A stretch of 64,000 nt of DNA, from assembly GCA_017854255.1 (NCBI GenBank), contig JAFMIA010000003.1, positions 35,288 to 99,287 on the forward strand, given 5' to 3'. The notes under the pieces were generated by a model that searched no databases, was not told the origin of the DNA, and saw nothing but the letters and a program-made list of their open reading frames with translations. The position numbers were made by a program, and so were the translations under genes. Positions 1 to 9,311 of this stretch are shown one piece after another. The stretch comes from Pseudomonadales bacterium (GTDB lineage Bacteria > Pseudomonadota > Gammaproteobacteria > Pseudomonadales > Azotimanducaceae). Each line of letters begins with the position of its first letter. Position 1 is the first letter of the stretch.

Positions 1-45
1 GGATCTTTGGTGGCGCATCCTTGATGGTGCTCAAAAGAAAGTCCA

Positions 46-795
46 ATGGGGTTGATCCGTTGGGGGATAACCGGGCTGCTAGCCTTGGTCATAGCCCTCG
101 TCGCGACCGCCTGGTTTCTGCCCGCAAGCCTTGCCTTTCGACTCATTGAGCCAAGCCTTACTTTGCCAACGGATATTAAGGTTGCCCTGCCCCGAGGGTC
201 CCTTAGAGCCGGTCATGTGCTGGTACAGTTTCGAGGCTTTCCGCCATCACGCGTATCTTGGCAGTTGCAATGGCCCAGTTTTTCCCTGGGTACCATGACA
301 TTCTTCCAAACAATGAGCATTGTTGGGCCCGGTCATCAGATCACCGGCAGACTCGGGATCATACCGGGCCAAAAAATTCTAATGATAGAAAATCTCAGCG
401 GTGAAATTAACAGCAGTGACATTAACCAACTCGCAAGCGTCTACGGACATCAGTTTTCAGGATCGGTAACACTCAAAAACGGCTCTGCTAAGGCCTCCGC
501 GGAATGCTTAACCGATTTCGCAGGCGATTTGGTTTGGTCAGGCGGCCGAATCGCACTCAATGGTTTTAATGGCGTTGCCCAGTACCAACTGCCCCCGCTA
601 CAGGCCAAACTCAACGTTGAAGCTTGCTCGCCAGCCCTCAACCTCACTCGGGACTCGGACTATCTGGCGCGTTTTGTGCTGAGTCTCGACGGTTGGTTCA
701 GCGCCGAATTACAGCCCCGGTTGCTCGTGCTCGCGCAGGTTCCTGGGGCCATGCAACTCACGCAGCCACTGCTGTTTGAAGAAAAAATCCTGTAA
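46..795 (+). CDS. gspN: Type II secretion system protein N (GspN)
   Basis: A 249-residue bitopic inner-membrane protein. One hydrophobic segment (about residues 8-27) is followed by a periplasmic domain of the GspN type, with several short hydrophobic strands and a Cys pair (about residues 154 and 193). GspN is an accessory component of the general secretory pathway that exports folded proteins across the outer membrane. The call rests on overall form and on the position directly before gspC and gspD; gspE-M are presumably upstream of the window. The ATG at 46 follows a purine-rich stretch (AAAAGAAAG). GspN diverges strongly between species, so recognition depends partly on context. Confidence 0.8.
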   Translation: MGLIRWGITGLLALVIALVATAWFLPASLAFRLIEPSLTLPTDIKVALPRGSLRAGHVLVQFRGFPPSRVSWQLQWPSFSLGTMTFFQTMSIVGPGHQITGRLGIIPGQKILMIENLSGEINSSDINQLASVYGHQFSGSVTLKNGSAKASAECLTDFAGDLVWSGGRIALNGFNGVAQYQLPPLQAKLNVEACSPALNLTRDSDYLARFVLSLDGWFSAELQPRLLVLAQVPGAMQLTQPLLFEEKIL

Positions 796-825
796 CCTTA
801 CGAAAACACAATCGCTTAAGTCTCC

Positions 826-1719
826 ATGGGTCAATTCAATCTCGAAAGCTTCCGAAAACCGGTGTCTTTAGGCGTCTTGTTCATGCTGGGTGCCTGGACT
901 ATTTATCTCGTGGTTGAAAATGTGTTTTTTTATCTGGATGCAGATTTAGCAGCGACGGTCTCTGAGCCTTCCGAATCTGTCCAAAGCCCTGCGTCGACCG
1001 TTGCCGGCACCGGGCCAAGTCAAGCCACACGCCAACTTTTTGGCCGCGTCGACGACAATCAACCCGAACAAGTTGTGAGTGCACCAACCACCCGCCTCAA
1101 CCTCGAGCTTCAGGGCGTTTTCTTAAGTGATGTACCTAGCACCTCAAGCGCAATCGTCGCTGAGCGCGGCAAGGACGGCAAACTGTATCTCGTTGGTGAC
1201 AAACTACCGGGAAACAGTGTCCTACATTCGGTTGAATCCGATCACATCCTCTTGCGTCGCGGTGCAAGGCTCGAGAAGTTACTCTTTATCACGAAGCGCC
1301 TGAACATTAAGGCCTCGAGCACGGCGTCTACTCGCGCCAAAGATCGCGGCCGTAAAACGGCATCAAATACGCGCCAACCCGCCCAAGCGCCACAAGCGGG
1401 CTCATCCAGCGCTGGGTCAACAATCCTGAGTCAGGTCCGAGACCGACTACAACGCAACCCCCAGGCCGTCCTCAAGGAATATGGTCTAAGCGCTGTTGCC
1501 CCTGGTAGTAGCCAAGGTTATAAGGTCGATACGGCGCATCCGGCACTCAATAACACGGGTTTGCAACCTGGCGATCGCGTCGTATCGGTGAATGGCGCGC
1601 CCCTAGGCGTCGCCATGAACGACGCCAGATTAATCGATCAAGCCCGTGCAGCGGGCCGAGTTCGGGTCGAAGTCGAACGCGGCGGCAGACGCTTTTTCCT
1701 CACGATTCCGATACCCTAA
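826..1719 (+). CDS. gspC: Type II secretion system protein C (GspC) with C-terminal PDZ domain
   Basis: A 297-residue inner-membrane protein that links the inner-membrane platform to the GspD secretin. It has a short cytoplasmic N-terminus, a transmembrane helix (about residues 13-36) and a periplasmic homology region beginning near TRQLFGRV (about residues 68-155). A Pro/Ala/Ser-rich linker follows, and then a PDZ-like domain (about residues 205-297) containing LQPGDRVVSVNG. The homology region binds the N0 domain of GspD in known systems. It begins 30 bases after gspN and is followed by gspD after 49 bases, so the three are probably one transcript. A PDZ rather than a coiled-coil C-terminus is the commoner GspC form. 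Confidence 0.93.
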   Translation: MGQFNLESFRKPVSLGVLFMLGAWTIYLVVENVFFYLDADLAATVSEPSESVQSPASTVAGTGPSQATRQLFGRVDDNQPEQVVSAPTTRLNLELQGVFLSDVPSTSSAIVAERGKDGKLYLVGDKLPGNSVLHSVESDHILLRRGARLEKLLFITKRLNIKASSTASTRAKDRGRKTASNTRQPAQAPQAGSSSAGSTILSQVRDRLQRNPQAVLKEYGLSAVAPGSSQGYKVDTAHPALNNTGLQPGDRVVSVNGAPLGVAMNDARLIDQARAAGRVRVEVERGGRRFFLTIPIP

Positions 1720-1768
1720 GCGAGCATGATCCAGTAAACTCAAACGCAAAGAGCGAACCGCAAACCTT

Positions 1769-3658
1769 ATGACTTTTGTTGCAAGAATCCTTTTCCTTCT
1801 GTGCTTAATGACACCAGCAATGGCTCAGGCAGATGACAGCTGGAAGATCAATTTAAAGAATGCCGATATCCGGGAGTTTGTGACCCAAGTCTCGGCGATC
1901 ACGGGCAAAAGCTTTATCATTGACCCCCGTGTAAAAGGCGATGTTACGGTTATCTCCAACGTCAACATGGATGAAGAATCGGTTTACCAACTCTTTCTCA
2001 GCGTGCTTCAGGTCCATGGCTTTGCAGCGGTTTCAGCAGGATCCGCCATCAAAATTGTTCAAACCGTCCTGGCAAAACAAAGCAGTAATCCCGACGACTT
2101 TGTCGATGATCTCGAATCCCAAGAACTGGTGACCCGCGTGATTACCGTCACCAATGCGCCATCAGAAGAAATGGTCAAGGTGCTGCGTCCACTGATCCCA
2201 CAGTATGGTCACATTGCCGCCTTAAGCGAGCCCAATGTGCTGATCATTAGCGATCATGCCTCCAACATTAACCGCTTGGTTGAAATCATTAATCGGGTCG
2301 ACATCGCCGACAGTCTTGAAGTTGCCATTATCAACCTCAAAGAAGCCTGGGTTGAAGACATGGTTAAATTGCTCGAAGAGCTCGCGCCCGATCAAATCGG
2401 TAAAAGCGCTAAGGGTCCCAATCGGATCAGCATCGTGGCCAGCGAACGAACGAACAGCTTGGTGATTAAAGGTGAACGCTATACGCTCGCACGGGTTAAA
2501 GCGCTGGTTGATCAGCTTGATGTTCCTGCGAATCGATCAGGGACTATTAAAGTCATCCAGCTGTCGCACTCTGATGCGACCAAGATGGCGGAGATCCTGA
2601 GCAACTTGATCAGCAGCAAGAGCAAAAGCAGCGAAGACTCGATGGTTGAAGTCAGCATTCAGGCCGATGAAGCGATTAATGCCTTGGTCATTCGAGCCGA
2701 CCCATCCAATATGATCGATTTGATCGGCATCATTGAAAGCCTTGATGTCCGCCGAATGCAGGTCTTAATTGAAGCCGCCATTGTCGAGGTGACCTCAGAT
2801 TTCAGCCAACAGTTGGGCAGCGAGCTCGCGGTTGGCGATGCCTCAACGGGTACAACGCCCCTGGGACTCACCGCCCCGAGCGGTACCTTGGCTCAAATTC
2901 TGCAAGGCCTGGCTGCCCCGAGCGGCCTCATTTCCCCCCCATCAAGCTTTGGAGAATCACCCCTCATTGCCGGCGGCAAGGTGTCGACAACCGGGACGAG
3001 CTTTGCGTTTATTGTGAAGGCCTTGGCCGCCAATAGTGATGTTAATTTGCTATCAACGCCGAGCATCACGACCATGGACAACGAAGAAGCTAAAATCGTT
3101 GTGGGTCAAAATGTCCCCTTCAGAACGGGCTCCACCGTCACGGGTAGTCAGGGTACAACCAATCCCTTCACCACCATTCAACGCGAAGATGTGGGGTTAA
3201 CCCTTGAGGTAACGCCGCACATCAATAGCGACAGCCTAGTCCGGCTTTTAATCCACCAGGAGGTCTCTGAGGTCGATGCCTCGAGCCTAACCGTGATTGG
3301 CTCCGAGGCTGCAGCCGACTTGATCACCAATAAACGAACCATCGATACCACCATTTTGGTCGAAAACGGGGAAGTCATTATTCTCGGCGGTTTGATTCGA
3401 GACAAAGAAACGCAAGCCGAGTCTCGTGTCCCCTTGCTCGGTAGCATCCCGGGACTTGGCGCGCTGTTTCGAAGTCGCACCAAAAATATCGAAAAACAGA
3501 ATTTGTTAGTCTTTCTTAGACCCACGGTTTTAACCTCTGGAGCGGATGTCGCCGCGGCCTCTGAACGAAAATTTAATCGTATTTTTGAAGTTGAAATTGA
3601 AGGCAATGGCCGAAACACTGCCGAGCGTCTTTCCGATCTGCTAGATGGCAGGCTCTAG
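1769..3658 (+). CDS. gspD: Type II secretion system secretin GspD
   Basis: A 629-residue outer-membrane secretin that forms the multimeric exit channel of the type II system. A cleavable signal peptide (about residues 1-21, ending AMAQA) is followed by the N0 domain (about 25-95, starting WKINLKNADIREFV). Then come N1-N3 repeats (about 125-330) with the usual VEIINRVD and LVDQLDVP spacing. The C-terminal secretin domain carries VPLLGSIPGLGALF near residue 555. Length is typical. No pilotin-binding S-domain is obvious after about residue 600. The 3' end overlaps the plsB start by 14 bases, so secretin and lipid-synthesis genes are physically coupled here. Confidence 0.97.
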   Translation: MTFVARILFLLCLMTPAMAQADDSWKINLKNADIREFVTQVSAITGKSFIIDPRVKGDVTVISNVNMDEESVYQLFLSVLQVHGFAAVSAGSAIKIVQTVLAKQSSNPDDFVDDLESQELVTRVITVTNAPSEEMVKVLRPLIPQYGHIAALSEPNVLIISDHASNINRLVEIINRVDIADSLEVAIINLKEAWVEDMVKLLEELAPDQIGKSAKGPNRISIVASERTNSLVIKGERYTLARVKALVDQLDVPANRSGTIKVIQLSHSDATKMAEILSNLISSKSKSSEDSMVEVSIQADEAINALVIRADPSNMIDLIGIIESLDVRRMQVLIEAAIVEVTSDFSQQLGSELAVGDASTGTTPLGLTAPSGTLAQILQGLAAPSGLISPPSSFGESPLIAGGKVSTTGTSFAFIVKALAANSDVNLLSTPSITTMDNEEAKIVVGQNVPFRTGSTVTGSQGTTNPFTTIQREDVGLTLEVTPHINSDSLVRLLIHQEVSEVDASSLTVIGSEAAADLITNKRTIDTTILVENGEVIILGGLIRDKETQAESRVPLLGSIPGLGALFRSRTKNIEKQNLLVFLRPTVLTSGADVAAASERKFNRIFEVEIEGNGRNTAERLSDLLDGRL

Positions 3659-6077
3659 CCGCCCTCGTGGCTCTATTTATAGAGTCATTAACCAGCAACT
3701 TCTGCATCTGTTTAGACTCTGGCTACGGCCGACTTTCATCAACCATGAACAAACAGCCCTTGCGCTTGCCCAACACGCAATCCCCACCAACGTTCGCTAC
3801 ATCCTAGATTCCGACTCGTTAGCCGACCGGCTATTGCTTGAACTGGGCTGTGAAGCGAGCCGCTTACCAGAGCCTCTGACGCTAGACCCCAACGCGCCCA
3901 ACGCCTACTTTTGCCTAAATCACCGAGAAGGTTTCTGGGGTCGCCGCTCAGCCAGAGGAGACGCTCGGTCCACCTCACTGAAGGTTGATCCCGCTATCGG
4001 TGACGAATTGGCAACGCGCCTAATACCCGTTTCCATTTACTGGGGGCACCAACCCGACCGTGCGCTTTCCCTGTGGAAAGTGCTGCTTTCAGATCAGTGG
4101 GCATCAACCTCAAAATTTCGAAAGATCTTGTGTATCGCGCTCACCCGACGGCATATCTTAGTACACTTTGGTGACCCGCTTGATGTCGACGAACTTACCA
4201 ACGACCTACCTTCCGCAGCCCTTAAAACCAAACGCATCCATCGATTACTCCGGCGTCATTTCAAGAGTCAAAAACAGTCTATTATCGGCCCCGACTTGTC
4301 ACACCGGCGAACACTGCTTGATGAACTATTAGCGGCACCGGCGGTCGATGCCGCCATTATGACCGTTGCCGAAGCCAGCGAACGGCCCCGACATCGGGTC
4401 GCTGCGCAAGCTTACCGTTATGCCTCTGAAATTGCGTCGGATCAGTCTTACCGCGTGATTCGTTTTTTTAGCATCATCCTGACGTGGCTTTGGAACCGAC
4501 TCTATAACGGCATCGAAGTCAGCCATCTAGAGCGGGTACGCGCCGTCTCGGATAACGCTGAGATCGTTTATGTGCCGTGCCATCGAAGTCATATCGATTA
4601 CCTATTACTGTCCTACGTGCTCTATCACAACGGCTTGGCGCTGCCGCATATTGCCGCCGGCATCAACCTCAACCTATTCCTCGTGGGCCCCCTCTTGCGA
4701 CGCGCCGGCGCGTTTTTTATGCGTCGTAGCTTCAAAGAGGACCTGCTTTATAAAGCAGTCTTCGACGAATACATTCACTTACTTTTATCGAAAGGCTACA
4801 GCCTAGAATACTTTGTCGAAGGCGGCCGCAGTCGGACAGGCGGTATGCTGACGCCTCGACCTGGCATGATCAATATGACTTTAAGGGGATACTACCGAGA
4901 TCATCATCGAGACATACAGTTTGTTCCAGTCTACTTCTCCTACGAGCGCGTTCTGGAAATCAGCAGCTATCTGGATGAACGCAAAGGCCATCAAAAAAAG
5001 ACCGAGTCCTTACGCGACCTCTTCGGCGTGTTTCGATATTTTAAACTCGATTTTGGCCAGGTCTCGGTTAATTTCGGCGAACCCATTTCTCTTGAGCAGT
5101 TTTTGTCTATGCGAGTGGACTCGGACTTGGAAATGATCGAGCCCGACAAGCACAAAGCCATTTGTCGCGAGCTCGGACATCACATTGTTCAAGGCATCAA
5201 TGCCGCTATACCGGTTAACCCAACTCAGATATTAGCAACCTTGTTTGTGCATGCGGGTCATCTCGAGATTCCTGAAGAAAGACTTCGCCGCCAACTTCGG
5301 TTTTTAACCACCCTCATTGAGGCCGATCAAATCTCCTCAATTTTTGACCAATCCGATGCGCAAATAATCGACTACTTTTTATCAACCTCTGGCGCCGAAC
5401 GACAGCTCAGGGACGGTGAGCCGATGATTACCATTACGCCCGGCGGACTCATTGATATGCGCTATTACAGCAATAGCGTCACGCACCTTTTCGTTTTACC
5501 GAGCCTCATTGCCAATCGTTTAATCCAAGAACCGATGATTGACCCTGAGCCGTTTTTTGATCAGCTTACAGTGCTCGCGCCCCTGCTCAACGCAATTTGT
5601 TTCTCCAAGCTTGCGCCTAGCGCTGAACGCATCAATGAACTGCTTGAGATCTTCGATTATAAAACCGAGGGCCAGCAAGTGTCTTCGGCGCGCGTTGACA
5701 GCCCCTTGGCCTCTGATCTAATTCAAATCGCCGGTATTATCGAGCCCGCCCTAAAGCAAATCGCCTTAGCTTGCGCGCTACTCAAGGTTAAACCCGACTT
5801 ACTGGACGATCTCGCTACAATCAATGAACGCATCAAAACCCTGACAATCACGACGACCGCCTTCAACCCAGAGGATTTGATCTTGACTGAACGACTGATT
5901 CAGATGCTTAGCCAAACTCAGCCGATCAATGATAGGAAGGCGCAGGACAATGCGAATTGGATTAAGCCCCAGGCGGCGCTCGCCACTCTAATCAGCGAGG
6001 CGAGTCAAACCGATCTGCAGCACTTGGCACTAGACTTGATTAAAGAAAACATCCAATCGGCTGCTACGACCCGTTAG
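3645..6077 (+). CDS. plsB: Glycerol-3-phosphate 1-O-acyltransferase PlsB
   Basis: An 810-residue membrane-associated enzyme that transfers an acyl chain from acyl-ACP or acyl-CoA to the sn-1 position of glycerol-3-phosphate, the first step of phospholipid synthesis. The acyltransferase blocks are intact: HRSHID (HX4D, about residues 312-317), GAFFMRRSF, FVEGGRSRTG and FVPVYFSYER. Length matches the E. coli-type protein (about 807 residues), so this is PlsB and not the short PlsY/PlsC type. The start overlaps gspD by 14 bases. The last 48 bases overlap the end of the convergent rsmJ gene. Confidence 0.97.
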   Translation: MAGSSRPRGSIYRVINQQLLHLFRLWLRPTFINHEQTALALAQHAIPTNVRYILDSDSLADRLLLELGCEASRLPEPLTLDPNAPNAYFCLNHREGFWGRRSARGDARSTSLKVDPAIGDELATRLIPVSIYWGHQPDRALSLWKVLLSDQWASTSKFRKILCIALTRRHILVHFGDPLDVDELTNDLPSAALKTKRIHRLLRRHFKSQKQSIIGPDLSHRRTLLDELLAAPAVDAAIMTVAEASERPRHRVAAQAYRYASEIASDQSYRVIRFFSIILTWLWNRLYNGIEVSHLERVRAVSDNAEIVYVPCHRSHIDYLLLSYVLYHNGLALPHIAAGINLNLFLVGPLLRRAGAFFMRRSFKEDLLYKAVFDEYIHLLLSKGYSLEYFVEGGRSRTGGMLTPRPGMINMTLRGYYRDHHRDIQFVPVYFSYERVLEISSYLDERKGHQKKTESLRDLFGVFRYFKLDFGQVSVNFGEPISLEQFLSMRVDSDLEMIEPDKHKAICRELGHHIVQGINAAIPVNPTQILATLFVHAGHLEIPEERLRRQLRFLTTLIEADQISSIFDQSDAQIIDYFLSTSGAERQLRDGEPMITITPGGLIDMRYYSNSVTHLFVLPSLIANRLIQEPMIDPEPFFDQLTVLAPLLNAICFSKLAPSAERINELLEIFDYKTEGQQVSSARVDSPLASDLIQIAGIIEPALKQIALACALLKVKPDLLDDLATINERIKTLTITTTAFNPEDLILTERLIQMLSQTQPINDRKAQDNANWIKPQAALATLISEASQTDLQHLALDLIKENIQSAATTR

Positions 6078-6680
6078 CTGATACACAGGGCGAGGCGCGT
6101 TAACCAAAGGTGCTCGGTCGAGGCGAGGCCGTTTAACAATCGTACGCCGAATACCCAGTGCCTGGGCTGCCGCTAAAAACGGCTGGAGTTCAGCGCCTTG
6201 GCCTAAAAACGCCTGCAACATCTGCATATTTCCGGGCGGCAGCGCAGACTTCTTTTTCTCTTCAAACATCGGGTCTACCAAGGCCGCATCAAACCCTTTT
6301 GCTGGCAGAAAGGGTGAGGTGCTATCCCAATGGTGTATTGCCAAACGGGCCACCACCGGCTGCAATTCGTCATCTTGCGCCGCCCGCTTAAGCGCATCCT
6401 TAACCAACAAAAAGACTGTTTTAGAACGCTCAAGCATCATCACATGATGTCCGTAGGACGCCAATATCAACGCATCAATACCAAGTCCTGCGGTCATATC
6501 AAGCACTCGGGCACCCGGCTTTTCTTTCACTGCGCGAATCAAGAGCTCGCCCTTGGATGAAATTTTTTTCTGGCGGAGTCTTAATGAGGGACTGCCGTAG
6601 TCGACGGTCAGCGGTGGTTTTTGGCCATAGTGATCAACCAGAGCAAGTCCGGTTGGGAGGGCCTTTAATCCATAACGCAT
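6030..6680 (-). CDS. rsmJ: 16S rRNA (guanine-1516-N2)-methyltransferase RsmJ
   Basis: A 216-residue SAM-dependent methyltransferase of the RsmJ/YhiQ family, which methylates G1516 of 16S rRNA. The SAM motif is LDMTAGLGIDALILASYG, the acidic strand-2 end is MMLER, and the catalytic-region motif is VDPMFEEKKKSAL. The protein is about 35 residues shorter than the E. coli enzyme because it lacks much of the N-terminal subdomain. Its ATG (6680-6678) directly abuts the tsaB stop codon, which makes a longer form unlikely and suggests translational coupling in a yoaA-tsaB-rsmJ operon. Confidence 0.9.
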   Translation of the reverse strand: MRYGLKALPTGLALVDHYGQKPPLTVDYGSPSLRLRQKKISSKGELLIRAVKEKPGARVLDMTAGLGIDALILASYGHHVMMLERSKTVFLLVKDALKRAAQDDELQPVVARLAIHHWDSTSPFLPAKGFDAALVDPMFEEKKKSALPPGNMQMLQAFLGQGAELQPFLAAAQALGIRRTIVKRPRLDRAPLVNAPRPVYQLTGRSSRLDVFFNQV

Positions 6681-7346
6681 CTAGGAACGAGACTTCTGAG
6701 CAACGGTTTCGCGAACATAAAGGGGGGCCGCCTCAAGCGCTGAAACGACCTCCCCAGCAGCAAGCATCGCCTCCGCGATCTGTAATAGGTTGTGAACATC
6801 CGGCGACGTAATGTCGATGACACCTTGGGGTTGAGGCGATAGTGCTTTCATTAAAAAAACCCCATCGCCCGCAAGAGACCAAGAGGCTAAGTCATGATTG
6901 GTTAACATGGCCGTGGTGTAGACTTCAGCCTGCCCGATAAGACGAGGCACCAATCCATCACACCCGTCATAAAAAGCACCATAAAGCTCTTCTTCACGTG
7001 CGTGCATTGTAACCAATACCCGGGCAACCTGAGCTTGCTGACCCGCCGCCCGGGCAACAATCGCCATGGTTGGAACGGGGATGACCGGCAGACTAAGACC
7101 ATAAGCAAGGCCTTGAATGACGCCAACAGCGATTCTCAATCCCGTAAACGATCCAGGTCCCTGACTGAACGCCAGAGCTTGAATGGATTTTAAGCTTTCA
7201 CCTTCTTCGCGTAAAAACTGCAGGAGTTGAGGCAAAATCTGGCGTGAGTGCCGAAGATCATTGCTGAACAGGCGACTTCGAACTTCTCCTTTGCAAATAA
7301 GGCCCAGCTTTAAATCACGGCCGGTGGTATCGAGTCCTAAAATCAT
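6681..7346 (-). CDS. tsaB: tRNA threonylcarbamoyladenosine biosynthesis protein TsaB
   Basis: A 221-residue ASKHA-fold pseudo-enzyme (YeaZ). It forms the TsaB-TsaD-TsaE complex that places threonylcarbamoyl on A37 of ANN-decoding tRNAs. Characteristic features are the N-terminal MILGLDTTG, the helix LRHSRQILPQL and the signature GPGSFTGLRIAVGVIQGLA. It overlaps yoaA by four bases (7343-7346). The yoaA-tsaB neighbourhood is also seen in E. coli, which supports both assignments. Length is typical for TsaB and too short for TsaD. Confidence 0.96.
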   Translation of the reverse strand: MILGLDTTGRDLKLGLICKGEVRSRLFSNDLRHSRQILPQLLQFLREEGESLKSIQALAFSQGPGSFTGLRIAVGVIQGLAYGLSLPVIPVPTMAIVARAAGQQAQVARVLVTMHAREEELYGAFYDGCDGLVPRLIGQAEVYTTAMLTNHDLASWSLAGDGVFLMKALSPQPQGVIDITSPDVHNLLQIAEAMLAAGEVVSALEAAPLYVRETVAQKSRS

Positions 7347-9256
7347 CGTCTTTTATCCATAAAGTCTAGGGCGTCTGATGCACTCTGCGTCCATCTAAAC
7401 TCAGGCAAGCTGGCTTGCAGTAAACCGGAGTAACTCGCATTCCAAAAACGCGGATCTCCGATGATAAAAATACCTTGATCACATTCTTTTCGGATCAATC
7501 GGCCAAAACCTTGCCTTAATTTTAGTGCGCAGTCTGGCAAAATATAGTCAGAAAAGAAATCCAAACCGGCCGATTGGCACGCCTTCCGCCGCGCAATCAA
7601 CCTCGGATCATCCGGCGTTAGGAACGGTAATTTATCGATCACCAAACACTCAACGCCCGCACCGTTGAAGTCAACGCCCTGCCAAAAACTACTCGTTCCC
7701 AGCAAAAAACCATGGGTCACTTTTTTGAAATCTTGAACCAGCCGCTGACGCGGGCGTTCACCTTGAATAAATATCTCACCTGGGTAGGACGTCGCCAGAT
7801 AACTCGCAGCACTCGCGAGCGCTCGGTGCGAGGTAAACAGCATCAGCGTTTTTAGCGGGCGCAGCGCCTTTAGATCCTCTAACAATGCTGGTATGAACGC
7901 GGGATGATCCGGCGCCAGCTGCTGCGAGGTTTGGAAGCCCATAACTTGCTTAGAATAAGAAAAAGCATTCGCGACCTTGATCGCTTTGCGAGCGTCATAG
8001 CCGATCTGTCGGCTAATAAACGCAAAGGAACCATTCACGCTGAGCGTTGCTGATACGAATATTTTTGGCGCCGGGGTCGTTAAGACATCCGCCATGGCCT
8101 CATCCGTTGCCGCCACAACGCTGCGGAACGCAGCGCCACCCCGGGCGTCCTCCTCCCACCAATAACTTTGTGCATCCTCTTCAACATCGGCTGCGAGCGC
8201 GAGCAGTTGATCCATTCGCCAAGCGAGATCTTGATGCGCATCGCGCAGTATTTTCCCATGATTCAACCTTGATTCTAAAACACGCGTCAGCCGAGCAAGC
8301 AGCAACTCCAACTCATCGATCTGCCCCAGCACCCTCGCTTTTACCACCGGTTCTGAGAAGGCGCGTCCGACAATCGCCTCATAGGCCCTTTCAAAACGCA
8401 CTTTTTCTCGACCGAGCAACACCGCCCAATCACCAAGCACCGCGTCATATTGCTGCGGGTCTGCATTGATCCGGCCTAGGGTGATCGCAAGTTCCCGCAT
8501 CCAATTAAAACTAAAAGCAAACTGCTTGCTCTCACGCAGGAGTCTCAGGAATTGATCAGCTTCATCAATTAATTGCACATCCATCTTATCGATCACATCA
8601 ACCAGGTCATCGCTTGGGTTTTCATATCTAGACATGAGCAACTGATGATTCACAATCACCACGTCAGCCAGGTCGGCCGCCTTACGAGCGTTATAAAGCG
8701 GGCACTGATCGAAGTTTGGACAAAGCCGCTTCTGGCACTCTTCAGCGGTTGCCGTGATCAAGGGCGTCAAATCAGCGCTTAGGACTTCGAGTTCAGATAA
8801 GTCACCCGTATGGGTCCGGGTCGACCAAGCCTTTATTGCGGAAACCGCCACAAGCGCGTCGGCGGACAGCTCCTTGGTAGGCGACTCAAACAACTGCCCA
8901 AACTTGAAAGGACAAAGATAATTACGCCTGCCTTTCAGCACCGCCACCTTTTTAGCCGATGCTAAAACCGTTCGTGCGATCGAAAGATCCTCGTAAAAAA
9001 TTTGATCTTGTAACAGTTTGGTATAGGTCGAGATGAGCACACGCTTGTTAGACAACAGAACGGGCATTAAATAGCCAAGGCTCTTCCCAATACCGGTCTC
9101 GGCTTCGATGACCGAGTCACCTGACTGCTGCAGAGACGCCTCGATGGCCTGCGCGAATTCAATTTGCCCGGCTCGCGAACGAAAAGACGGCAGGGTTTGA
9201 CTCATCAATCCCACTGGGGAGAATAGCGCTTTGAGTTGGTGATCAGACATAGCCAT
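7343..9256 (-). CDS. yoaA: ATP-dependent DNA helicase YoaA (DinG/XPD family)
   Basis: A 637-residue superfamily 2 helicase with an iron-sulfur cluster, acting in DNA repair or replication-block tolerance. It shows Walker A (ETGIGKSLGYLMP, about residues 56-68), four cysteines suited to a 4Fe-4S ligand set (LCPF, EECQ, LCPN, QCPL), a DEAD box (LIDEADQF) and the C-terminal helicase motif LRQGFGRLIR. Length fits YoaA (about 636 residues) better than DinG (about 716), and tsaB adjacency agrees. Two in-frame ATGs lie close together, at 9256 and 9250. The gene is divergent from mobA across only 55 bases. Confidence 0.93.
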   Translation of the reverse strand: MAMSDHQLKALFSPVGLMSQTLPSFRSRAGQIEFAQAIEASLQQSGDSVIEAETGIGKSLGYLMPVLLSNKRVLISTYTKLLQDQIFYEDLSIARTVLASAKKVAVLKGRRNYLCPFKFGQLFESPTKELSADALVAVSAIKAWSTRTHTGDLSELEVLSADLTPLITATAEECQKRLCPNFDQCPLYNARKAADLADVVIVNHQLLMSRYENPSDDLVDVIDKMDVQLIDEADQFLRLLRESKQFAFSFNWMRELAITLGRINADPQQYDAVLGDWAVLLGREKVRFERAYEAIVGRAFSEPVVKARVLGQIDELELLLARLTRVLESRLNHGKILRDAHQDLAWRMDQLLALAADVEEDAQSYWWEEDARGGAAFRSVVAATDEAMADVLTTPAPKIFVSATLSVNGSFAFISRQIGYDARKAIKVANAFSYSKQVMGFQTSQQLAPDHPAFIPALLEDLKALRPLKTLMLFTSHRALASAASYLATSYPGEIFIQGERPRQRLVQDFKKVTHGFLLGTSSFWQGVDFNGAGVECLVIDKLPFLTPDDPRLIARRKACQSAGLDFFSDYILPDCALKLRQGFGRLIRKECDQGIFIIGDPRFWNASYSGLLQASLPEFRWTQSASDALDFMDKRR

Positions 9257-9311
9257 CGAACTAACCGTAGTTTGCGCTTATGCTGGCCTCTTATCCTAGG
9301 AATTACAAACG

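Noticed and set aside
1..55. Possible tail of gspM before gspN
   Set aside because: Two frames end in the first 55 bases (TGA at 22-24 and at 53-55) and neither short tail is recognisable as GspM, so no call is made.
3178..3618. 146-codon minus-strand frame inside gspD
   Set aside because: It lies wholly inside the secretin coding region, and its sequence is a codon shadow of gspD.
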